The position numbers and the translations under genes are program-made. This document shows positions 1 to 5,737 of a stretch of 6,008 nt of DNA, one piece after another. The DNA lies in the NCBI GenBank assembly GCA_030535815.1, contig JAUNRD010000125.1:1-6008 (forward strand), written 5' to 3'. Numbering within the stretch: position 1 is the stretch's first letter; each line of letters begins with the position of its first letter. The stretch is from Clostridia bacterium (GTDB lineage: Bacteria > Bacillota > Clostridia > CAKSNL01 > HGM11501). Below the pieces are notes generated by a model. That model did no database searches. It saw nothing but the letters and a program-made list of their open reading frames with translations, and was not told the DNA's origin.

Positions 1-2
1 CG

Positions 3-854
3 CACATATCGAAAAACACCGTTATTTTAATGGTAAATGTGAGAAATCTTACGGTTGAAAACATCCGCATCGAAAAACAGCGCTGGTGGGGAATGACAAA
101 CATCTGTGTAAGAGATTCTGTTTTCAGAAATATCAATTTCTGCGCTGACCTTTCGAGAATTGATGAAAACGGAGTGCATTATGAAAACGAGCTTCCGGGA
201 AATTACAAGGAGACTTACATAAAAAATGCCGACGGACTTGACCTTCGTGTGGGTTGCAACAATATACTGATTGAAAATATCACGGGTTTTACTGAGGATG
301 ATTCTGTTGCATTAACGGCACTTGGTGGATTTGAAACAAGGCTCGGCTATCTTGTAACGGGAAAGGATAAGGATATTCACGACGTTAAAATAAGAAATGT
401 GGCAACAGATTGCTATGTCTGCTCCAATGTCAGATTGCTCAATGAAAACGGCAATAAGATTTATAATATTGACATTGACGGCGTTACGGATATGCGCAGA
501 CGAACGGAATATAAGAGCCAGTACAACGTAAGAATAGGCGACTCGGCGGATGCTTATGTAAGTACACGCCACTCCGTAATGGGCGAAATTTACAATATCA
601 GTGTTAAAAATGTGTACGGAAACGGAACTTATGCGGTTTCTATGTGCAAAACCTTAAAGGATTCCTATATCGGAAACGTAATAACAGGAGAAGATTGCAG
701 AGTCGGCTTCGGTTTTTGCCACACACACCTTAAAAAGAGTGAAATTGAAAATGTTACATTCGGAAATATACTTTGCACAAATAAAAAAGCTACAGCACTT
801 TTCCTTGAAAACGACAGAGAAAAGGAACTTTTATTTGAAACTAAAGAAGTATAA
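3..854 (+). CDS. GH28-like right-handed beta-helix protein (5' partial)
   Basis: The frame is open to the left edge, with no stop from base 3. The ATG at base 30 has no Shine-Dalgarno sequence and lies inside a beta-helix coil, so this is the C-terminal part (283 codons visible) of a larger gene. The protein is a run of short beta-strand coils such as VRNLTVENIRIE, NNILIENITGF and KIYNIDIDGV, typical of parallel beta-helix (PbH1) proteins. NADGLD (bases 225-242) and EDD (294-302) occupy the places of the NTD and GDD acid motifs of GH28 polygalacturonases. I do not find a clear GHG or RIK motif; VRIGDS near 531-548 is at best a distant stand-in. Family knowledge points to pectin or related glycan breakdown, but the substrate and even activity are uncertain. 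No signal peptide can be judged because the N-terminus is missing. The gene converges on thrS and ends at a shared hairpin terminator. Confidence 0.8.
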   Translation, partial: HISKNTVILMVNVRNLTVENIRIEKQRWWGMTNICVRDSVFRNINFCADLSRIDENGVHYENELPGNYKETYIKNADGLDLRVGCNNILIENITGFTEDDSVALTALGGFETRLGYLVTGKDKDIHDVKIRNVATDCYVCSNVRLLNENGNKIYNIDIDGVTDMRRRTEYKSQYNVRIGDSADAYVSTRHSVMGEIYNISVKNVYGNGTYAVSMCKTLKDSYIGNVITGEDCRVGFGFCHTHLKKSEIENVTFGNILCTNKKATALFLENDREKELLFETKEV

Positions 855-860
855 TAAAAA

Positions 861-892
861 AACGCCTTGAGCCATTGGCTCAAGGCGTTTTT
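861..892. terminator. Bidirectional intrinsic terminator between convergent genes
   Basis: A perfect 13-bp stem (861-873 with 877-889, core AACGCCTTGAGCC) carries a 3-nt loop ATT. It is followed by TTTTT on the plus strand (888-892), and an A-tract at 856-862 reads as a T-tract on the minus strand. It therefore has the form of an intrinsic terminator for both the beta-helix gene (stop at 852-854) and thrS (stop at 899-901 on the other strand). The two stop codons are only 44 bp apart, so this one element most likely ends both transcripts. Confidence 0.92.
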
Positions 893-898
893 GGTTTT

Positions 899-2677
899 TT
901 ATATGTTTAATGTTTTTTCTGCAACTTCCTTCTGAATCTTTGCGATGAACTGGTCAAGTGTCATGGATTCCTGCTCTCCGCCCTTACGGCTTCTTACGGA
1001 GATTGTTCCTGCTTCGATATCCTTATCGCCGCAAACAACCATGTAAGGTACCTTTTCAAGCTGAGCTTCTCTGATTTTGTAACCGATTTTTTCGTTTCTT
1101 GTATCGAGCTCAACGCGGATGCCTGCCTTTTCCATTTCCTTTGCAATATCAGAAACATAGTCAGCGTGTCTTTCGGAAAGGGACATAACCTTAACCTGTG
1201 TGGGCGCAAGCCATGTGGGGAACGCACCTGCATACTTCTCAATAAGAAGAGCGAGTGTTCTTTCGTAGCAGCCGATGGAGGTACGGTGGATGATGTAGGG
1301 GTTTTTCTTGTTGCCTTCTGCATCAACATATTCCATACCGAACTTGGAAGCTAAGAACTGGTCAATCTGAATTGTTATGAGTGTATCTTCCTTACCGAAT
1401 ACGTTCTTAATCTGAATGTCAAGCTTGGGACCGTAGAAAGCAGCTTCACCAACGCCAACCTTGTAGGGGATTTCGAGGTGATCCAAAATTCTCTTCATCA
1501 TACCCTGGGCTTCATCCCAGTCTTCGGCTGTTCCGATGTACTTTTCATTATCAGAAGGATCCCATTGTGAGAAACGGTAGGAAATATCTTCGTAAAGACC
1601 AAGAGTCTTAAGCATATAAATCGCAAGCTCAAGGCAGTTCTTGAATTCTTCTTCAAGCTGATCGGGAGTACACATCAAGTGACCTTCGGAAATTGTGAAC
1701 TGACGAACTCTGATAAGACCGTGCATTTCGCCGGATGCTTCGTTTCTGAAAAGAGTAGATGTTTCGTTGTATCTTAAGGGAAGATCACGGTAGGATCTTG
1801 CTCTGTTAAGGTATGCCTGATACTGGAAGGGGCAGGTCATGGGACGGAGTGCGAAAACTTCCTTGTCGCTTTCGGGATCGCCTAAAACGAACATACCGTC
1901 AAGATAGTGGTCCCAGTGGCCTGATACCTTATAAAGGTCGCTCTTTGCCATATAGGGAGTCTTTGTGAGGAGCCAGCCCCTCTGCTGCTCTGTATCCTCA
2001 ACGAAACGCTGAAGGAGCTGAATTACTCTTGCACCCTTGGGAAGAAGGATGGGAAGACCCTGACCGATAAGGTCGCTTGTTGTGAAAAATTCAAGCTCAC
2101 GGCCAAGCTTATTGTGGTCTCTCTTTTTAGCTTCTTCTCTCTGTGCTAAATCTGCTTCAAGCTCATCCTTTGTCTTATATGCAACACCGTAGATACGGGT
2201 AAGCATCTTGTTCTTTTCGCTTCCTCTCCAGTAAGCACCGGTAGCGGAGAGAAGCTTGAATGCCTTTACCTTGGAGGTATAGTTAACGTGGGGGCCTGCA
2301 CAAAGGTCTGTGAATTCGCCCTGCTTGTAGAAGGAAATTACTTCGCCTTCGGGAAGCTCATTGATAAGCTCTGTCTTATAGGGCTCGTCCTTCATAAGCT
2401 CAAGTGCTTCGGCTCTTTCGAGTTCAAAGCGTTCAATCTTTAAGTTTTCCTTTGCAATTTTCTTCATCTCAGCTTCGATCTTTTCAAGGTCTTCGGGAGA
2501 GAAGGGAGTTTCGGTATCAAAGTCATAGTAAAAGCCTGTGTCAATGGCAGGGCCTATTGCAAGCTTTACATCGGGGAAAAGTCTCTTTACAGCCTGTGCC
2601 ATAATGTGGGAGGCAGAGTGGCGGAGAGTTTTAAGCTCTTCTTCTGCTGATACCTGTACGTTTAATTCTTCTGACAT
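899..2677 (-). CDS. thrS: Threonyl-tRNA synthetase, TGS-less form
   Basis: This class II synthetase charges tRNA-Thr with threonine in the cytoplasm. At 592 aa it is shorter than the usual ~640 aa because it begins almost directly in the editing (SAD) domain; the N-terminal TGS domain is absent. An in-frame stop at 2699-2701 rules out a longer start. Editing-site residues are present: H20 and H24 (HSASH), and C126 and H130 (DLCAGPH). The catalytic core spans about residues 195-485, with motif 2 near 311-333 (RNEASGEMHG) and motif 3 near 469-482 (GCYERTLALL). By comparison with E. coli ThrRS the zinc ligands are C282 (RPMTCP), H333 (SEGH) and H464 (IIHR). The anticodon-binding domain runs from about 493 to the end (VELDTRNEKIGYKIREAQ). 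The ATG follows GAAAGG (2687-2692) by 9 nt. Expression is controlled by the T-box leader just upstream. The gene is monocistronic, ending at the shared terminator. Confidence 0.97.
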   Translation of the reverse strand: MSEELNVQVSAEEELKTLRHSASHIMAQAVKRLFPDVKLAIGPAIDTGFYYDFDTETPFSPEDLEKIEAEMKKIAKENLKIERFELERAEALELMKDEPYKTELINELPEGEVISFYKQGEFTDLCAGPHVNYTSKVKAFKLLSATGAYWRGSEKNKMLTRIYGVAYKTKDELEADLAQREEAKKRDHNKLGRELEFFTTSDLIGQGLPILLPKGARVIQLLQRFVEDTEQQRGWLLTKTPYMAKSDLYKVSGHWDHYLDGMFVLGDPESDKEVFALRPMTCPFQYQAYLNRARSYRDLPLRYNETSTLFRNEASGEMHGLIRVRQFTISEGHLMCTPDQLEEEFKNCLELAIYMLKTLGLYEDISYRFSQWDPSDNEKYIGTAEDWDEAQGMMKRILDHLEIPYKVGVGEAAFYGPKLDIQIKNVFGKEDTLITIQIDQFLASKFGMEYVDAEGNKKNPYIIHRTSIGCYERTLALLIEKYAGAFPTWLAPTQVKVMSLSERHADYVSDIAKEMEKAGIRVELDTRNEKIGYKIREAQLEKVPYMVVCGDKDIEAGTISVRSRKGGEQESMTLDQFIAKIQKEVAEKTLNI

Positions 2678-2702
2678 ATTATCAATCCTTTCAATTAATT
2701 AC

Positions 2703-2735
2703 AAAATAAAAAGCACCCTTGAATATCAAGGGTGC
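2703..2735 (-). terminator. T-box attenuator terminator upstream of thrS
   Basis: A perfect 10-bp stem (2726-2735 with 2713-2722; GCACCCTTGA on the minus strand) has a 3-nt loop. It is followed by TTTTTATTTT (2712 down to 2703), an intrinsic terminator. It forms when tRNA-Thr is charged. It is also the first terminator met by transcripts coming from the SLH gene upstream. Confidence 0.95.
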
Positions 2736-2757
2736 CAAATAGCACGGTTCCACCTTG
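2727..2757 (-). promoter_or_regulatory. T-box antiterminator element
   Basis: On the minus strand, CAAGG (2753-2757) pairs with CCTTG (2727-2731), and GTGC (2742-2745) pairs with GCAC (2732-2735). They flank the 7-nt bulge TGGAACC (2746-2752), which matches the canonical UGGNACC that binds the NCCA end of uncharged tRNA. The loop is TATTTG (2736-2741). The 3' strand GCACCCTTG is also the 5' strand of the terminator, so the two folds exclude each other as the T-box mechanism requires. Confidence 0.93.
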
Positions 2758-2937
2758 GTTTTAACTTAATTTCCTTTAACGAAAGGTTACGGCAAAGCTT
2801 ACTTATTTTCAGCAAAGCAGCTCGGGAGCGGTTTTCATAAAAGTGCCTGTAAGAAACTCGCAGCCATTTGTTTCTCTCTCTGGACAAGCTTAAATTTACT
2901 ACTCTTTCCGTCATCGCTTTTTATTTAATTATAGGAT

Positions 2938-2966
2938 ATTATAGCACCGGGAATGCTTTTTGTCAA
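2938..2966 (-). promoter_or_regulatory. thrS promoter, perfect SigA consensus
   Basis: On the minus strand, TTGACA (2961-2966) and TATAAT (2938-2943) are separated by exactly 17 bp (2944-2960), a 12/12 match to the housekeeping consensus. Transcription would start near 2930, just before T-box Stem I, giving a leader of about 250 nt. The -35 box contains the stop codon of the SLH gene. A second TATAAT lies 10 bp further downstream (2928-2933) but has no good -35 partner. Confidence 0.93.
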
Positions 2967-5446
2967 GTGCCAATAAGTGATAAAAATCCTGTTAAATAGG
3001 TTATGGTTTCTGCTCTTGTGGCAGGCTCATCCGGACGCAGGGAAGGAACTGTATCTGTTATAAGCCCGAGTGAATAAGCTTTTGTTATGCTTGTTAAAGC
3101 ATAAGGAGAAATTTTTTCGCTGTCGGAAAACGGAAGCGTGGTTGCAACAACATAGGAATCACCCTTTATGAGATTGTATGACCGCATAAGAATGGTTATA
3201 AGCTGCTCTCTTGTAATGGGTGCGTTGGGAGCAAATTCATTTTCGCTTATTCCGGATATGAGCGAGCAATTATAAATTGTCTGAACAACGCCTGCGTACC
3301 AGGACTGTGGTGAAACGTCTGAAAAACGACCGGAATAAATGCCTTCTTCAAGACCGAGACTTCTCATAAGAAATGCGCAGAATTCAGCTCTTGTAACCAG
3401 CTTGTCAGGAGCGAAAGAACCGGTTGAATAGCCTTCGACAACGCCTGCTGCCGCTAAAATATGCGCGGCATTTTCTGCCCAGTGTCCGTGCATATCGGTA
3501 AAATAGTGTTCGGTTATGGGCTCAGAAGGTATTTTGATGGGGGAGATATATTCCTTGCGGTCCTTCCTGGGAGGCTTTTCCTCTTCGGGGAGGGAAGGTT
3601 TTTCGTCTTCCGGATCTTCATAAGTTACATTTGGACGTTTCTTCTGTATTTTAAGAGGTTTGGAATATACGGTTTCACCGAAGATTCCGGCAGTTAAAGA
3701 AATGGGGGTAACCTCAAAACGGAGGTATTTGCCTTCCATATCCTCAGTAACTTCAATTTCCGACATATTGGAATAGCTTAAGGTTGTGTAAGGCCCGTCC
3801 GCAGAAGGAGACAGTGCCCAGTTTGTGATGCTGGCGCTTTCTCCGTCAAAGTTGTTAATGAAATCAAAAGAGCCTGTAAGTGTATTGCCTCTGGCGGGAT
3901 TGCCTTTTATTTTTACATGCTCTGCGGCGATTGTTGCCGAAACAACCTCTATGTTGTCAAGATATAAAACCTGTTCGTCGCTTCCGTCGGGAATGTTTGT
4001 CGCAACAATAAAACGGCCGTTGATATCCTCTTCGGGAGTAAACACAGCTTTGTATGAAGTCCACGATGTATCAGGCTCGAAATATGCGCAGAGAATAAGG
4101 TTTTCCGGGTTGTCCTTGTCTTCTATAATAAAGGTGACAAAAACACTTATGTCTGAAAATTTTGTTTTTAAATCAGCTTTGAACACATAGCTCTGCTGTG
4201 CTTTGAATGATACATAAGCGTTGTTGTACATAACGCCTACATCGCTGCCGGGAGCAAAAGCTGCATAGGAATTGCTGTTGTCTTCTATTATGGAATATTC
4301 GCCCATTCCGGATGCAATCCAGGATTCACTGCTCTGATCGGATTCAAAGTTTCCGTTATCAATACCGGAGTCGGTGATTCTTATGGTGAATACCTCGCTT
4401 ATCTCAGGATATCTTTTAAGGTAAGCTTTGAAGGAGTACTCTCCCGGAGCAGCAGAACTTTTTATGGTTATGGTTTCTTCTTCAACGGTTACGTCGGAAG
4501 AGGAAGAAAGTGGCTCGTAAATAATATCTGCGATGGTCGGATTACCTTCCTGGTCCAGGACAAATATATCCAAAGGAGTAGTTATGAAGTCCGTTTTCGG
4601 AATGCTGAATGACTGAGGAAGTAAAAGTTTTATTGAAGTGGGATGAGAAACAGATTTTTTTAAGCTTATGTTTTTTACGGAAACGTGAATCGGGGCATCC
4701 TCAGGTGTGATAGCCAGCGTGAAAATGAAATCGTCGTTTTCCGTAACTCTCAAAGGCACTTGAACAGTAGTCCACTCAGGATAGTGGGGGTTAGTAAGAT
4801 AAACAACGGCAGATTCGCCGATGGCTTCCGAATGAATGGAAGGGTCTTCGTAGGGCTTGTCAGTCGTGAAGGTTCGTATATCAAAAGAGCATTCGTATAA
4901 AGTGTCTTTTTCAAGCGGGATTTTATTCTCCTGCATAAGAAGATATGTTGCACTTCCGGATTCATTGAGATCGAATGAAAGAACTGCATTTTTAAGAGTA
5001 AATGAAGAAGAGTTCTGCCCGTCCCATCCGCTGCCTTCGGGTAAGGAGGTGAAATCACCGTTAATTAAAAGATTATAGCCGAGTGTTACTGTGTATTTTT
5101 TAATATGGAGCTTTGGCTGAGATGAGGGAGGCGTTACGGTTACTGTGAAAGAATCGCCTTCTTCGGCATAGTCGAAAACCGTTGCAACACCTGTACCTAC
5201 GTCGAAATTTACGCCGTCAGGAAGCTCTGATACATCCACCGAGGCTTCGTCGGTGGGGATAAACGTTCCGTCGGCAGATACATAGCACACGGTAAACTGA
5301 TATTCTGTCTTATCTGTTTCGGGGATAAGGAGAGAGGTATGTCCTTTTAATATTATATCGGGATAAAGCTCCGAAGAATATACGGGGACAACAAAAGATA
5401 ATATCATAATTGCTGCCATAAGGCATGATAAAAATCTTGCTTTCAT
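2963..5446 (-). CDS. Secreted SLH-domain surface protein with carbohydrate-binding-like modules
   Basis: I chose the ATG at 5444-5446 (827 aa) because TAAGGAG (5454-5460) lies 7 nt before it; the in-frame GTG two codons earlier (5450-5452) would be only 1 nt from that site. Residues 1-24 form a signal peptide (KAR, hydrophobic LMAAIMILSFVVP, VYS cleavage). Then come an Ig-like beta domain (about 26-123), a CBM4/9-like jelly roll (124-264, opening NLLINGDF and closing VKNISL), a second Ig-like domain (265-359), a second jelly roll (360-505, IDNGNFES to YLDNIEV), an Ig-like domain with the pattern W-x-GPY-x-GKYLRFEV (506-602), a charged Pro-rich linker (604-647) and three SLH motifs (about 649-696, 708-758, 773-823) with TRAE, TREQ and TRAE. 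SLH triplets bind pyruvylated secondary cell-wall polymers, so the protein should sit on the cell surface. No catalytic domain is visible; glycan binding or adhesion is inferred. It is transcribed alone, divergently from pyrC. Confidence 0.9.
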   Translation of the reverse strand: MKARFLSCLMAAIMILSFVVPVYSSELYPDIILKGHTSLLIPETDKTEYQFTVCYVSADGTFIPTDEASVDVSELPDGVNFDVGTGVATVFDYAEEGDSFTVTVTPPSSQPKLHIKKYTVTLGYNLLINGDFTSLPEGSGWDGQNSSSFTLKNAVLSFDLNESGSATYLLMQENKIPLEKDTLYECSFDIRTFTTDKPYEDPSIHSEAIGESAVVYLTNPHYPEWTTVQVPLRVTENDDFIFTLAITPEDAPIHVSVKNISLKKSVSHPTSIKLLLPQSFSIPKTDFITTPLDIFVLDQEGNPTIADIIYEPLSSSSDVTVEEETITIKSSAAPGEYSFKAYLKRYPEISEVFTIRITDSGIDNGNFESDQSSESWIASGMGEYSIIEDNSNSYAAFAPGSDVGVMYNNAYVSFKAQQSYVFKADLKTKFSDISVFVTFIIEDKDNPENLILCAYFEPDTSWTSYKAVFTPEEDINGRFIVATNIPDGSDEQVLYLDNIEVVSATIAAEHVKIKGNPARGNTLTGSFDFINNFDGESASITNWALSPSADGPYTTLSYSNMSEIEVTEDMEGKYLRFEVTPISLTAGIFGETVYSKPLKIQKKRPNVTYEDPEDEKPSLPEEEKPPRKDRKEYISPIKIPSEPITEHYFTDMHGHWAENAAHILAAAGVVEGYSTGSFAPDKLVTRAEFCAFLMRSLGLEEGIYSGRFSDVSPQSWYAGVVQTIYNCSLISGISENEFAPNAPITREQLITILMRSYNLIKGDSYVVATTLPFSDSEKISPYALTSITKAYSLGLITDTVPSLRPDEPATRAETITYLTGFLSLIGT

Positions 5447-5453
5447 AGTCACA

Positions 5454-5460
5454 CTCCTTA
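5454..5460 (-). promoter_or_regulatory. Ribosome binding site deciding the SLH gene start
   Basis: The minus strand reads TAAGGAG, then TGTGACT, then ATG. The 7-nt spacing to the ATG at 5444-5446 is ideal, while the upstream GTG is 1 nt away, too close to be used. The predicted protein therefore starts MKARFL. Confidence 0.9.
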
Positions 5461-5479
5461 CATTTTAATATCATATAAT

Positions 5480-5508
5480 ATTATATCACAAAAAAACGGG
5501 TTTGTCAC
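5480..5508 (-). promoter_or_regulatory. Promoter of the SLH surface-protein gene
   Basis: On the minus strand, GTGACA (5503-5508) and TATAAT (5480-5485) are 17 bp apart, an 11/12 match to the SigA consensus. The start would be near 5473, leaving a short leader of about 25 nt before the ATG. The -10 box lies inside a 14-bp perfect palindrome, ATATAATATTATAT (5473-5486). Confidence 0.85.
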
Positions 5509-5515
5509 TTAAAAT

Positions 5516-5540
5516 TTTTATTAATATCTTATTAATAAAA
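5516..5540. repeat. All-A/T inverted repeat between divergent promoters
   Basis: TTTTATTAATA (5516-5526) and TATTAATAAAA (5530-5540) are exact reverse complements around the spacer TCT: 11-bp arms. The element lies 7 bp upstream of the SLH -35 box and 15 bp upstream of the pyrC -35 box. It could be an operator, an UP-element-like A/T tract, or a chance palindrome in AT-rich DNA. I do not recognise it as a known operator. Confidence 0.6.
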
Positions 5541-5555
5541 TATGGTGGTTTTTTA

Positions 5556-5584
5556 TTGACAAAAAAATGGTTTTGTGTTATAAT
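5556..5584 (+). promoter_or_regulatory. pyrC promoter, perfect SigA consensus
   Basis: TTGACA (5556-5561) and TATAAT (5579-5584) are separated by exactly 17 bp, a 12/12 consensus match. Transcription should start near 5590-5592, a few bases before the PyrR-type hairpin, giving a leader of about 147 nt. Confidence 0.93.
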
Positions 5585-5595
5585 TATTCAAATCA

Positions 5596-5628
5596 ATCTT
5601 TAAGACGATACAGAGATATCGGCAAGAT
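5596..5628 (+). promoter_or_regulatory. PyrR-binding hairpin (anti-antiterminator) of the pyrC leader
   Basis: The lower stem is ATCTT (5596-5600) with AAGAT (5624-5628). An asymmetric internal loop follows (TAAGA, 5601-5605, against GC, 5622-5623). The upper stem is CGATA (5606-5610) with TATCG (5617-5621), and the hexaloop is CAGAGA (5611-5616). This matches the known Bacillus PyrR binding-loop architecture: two stems, purine-rich internal loop and CNGNGA hexaloop. The conserved upper-stem bases differ (GATA/TATC in place of the usual RUC/GGY pairing). In the known system PyrR with UMP stabilises this hairpin and promotes termination. The downstream pyrimidine gene supports the call. Confidence 0.82.
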
Positions 5629-5641
5629 GAAAAATACCTTG

Positions 5642-5674
5642 AAAGGTGCAGAAAAAATCTGCATCAGCCTTTTT
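5642..5674 (+). terminator. Attenuator terminator in the pyrC leader
   Basis: TGCAGA (5647-5652) pairs with TCTGCA (5658-5663) around an A5 loop. AAAGG (5642-5646) pairs with CCTTT (5668-5672), with a 4-nt bulge TCAG on the 3' side. An alternative register pairs GGTGCAGA (5645-5652) with TCTGCATC (5658-5665). T-residues run through 5670-5674, and more T-rich sequence follows. It is weaker than the other two terminators in the window, as might suit an attenuator. Premature termination would give an RNA of about 85 nt. Confidence 0.78.
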
Positions 5675-5737
5675 GTATGTTTGTTCTTGCCGAAATCCGG
5701 TGAGACTTTTTGTTATAATTTGAAAGGAGGATGCTAA

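Larger units (their letters stand above)
2703..2920 (-). ncRNA. T-box leader RNA of thrS (Thr specifier ACC)
   Basis: This untranslated leader senses uncharged tRNA-Thr and allows transcription of thrS when threonylation is low. Reading the minus strand, the Stem I base pairs AGCGA (2914-2918) with TTGCT (2811-2815). An AGAGTAGTAA motif typical of the T-box kink-turn region follows, then AGAGAG and GGCTGCGAG, matching the conserved AG bulge and distal loop of Stem I. The specifier side reads GAAAACCGCTCCCGAG; the codon ACC (Thr, plus bases 2830-2832) is followed by a purine as expected. A small hairpin (2773-2777 with 2782-2786) fits the Stem III position. The leader ends in the T-box sequence TGGAACC and a terminator. 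The amino-acid identity agrees with the downstream gene. Confidence 0.95.

Noticed and set aside
30..854. Methionine at base 30 as the true start of the beta-helix gene
   Set aside because: There is no Shine-Dalgarno sequence, the frame is open upstream to the window edge, and the residues before and after belong to the same beta-helix coil.
994..1329. Minus-strand 111-codon frame inside thrS
   Set aside because: It is an alternative frame of the ThrRS coding sequence with biased composition and no start signal.
2538..2840. Plus-strand 100-codon frame across the thrS start and T-box
   Set aside because: It is antisense to strongly supported features, and its product resembles no family.
2726..2914. 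Minus-strand 62-codon reading frame upstream of thrS
   Set aside because: It lies wholly in the T-box leader, and its sequence is explained by Stem I, the specifier loop and the antiterminator. It has no ribosome binding site.
4857..5078. Small frames on both strands within the SLH gene
   Set aside because: They have no ribosome binding sites or recognisable product, and sit opposite or within a well-supported signal-peptide protein.
5450..5452. GTG as the start of the SLH protein
   Set aside because: It is only 1 nt from TAAGGAG, while the ATG two codons later has ideal 7-nt spacing.
5714..5719. TATAAT just upstream of pyrC as a second promoter
   Set aside because: There is no -35 box at 16-18 bp; the nearest candidate, TTGCCG, is 20 bp away and weak.
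5731..5733. Upstream ATG before pyrC
   Set aside because: It touches the Shine-Dalgarno sequence, and its frame closes after about 32 codons with no conserved content.
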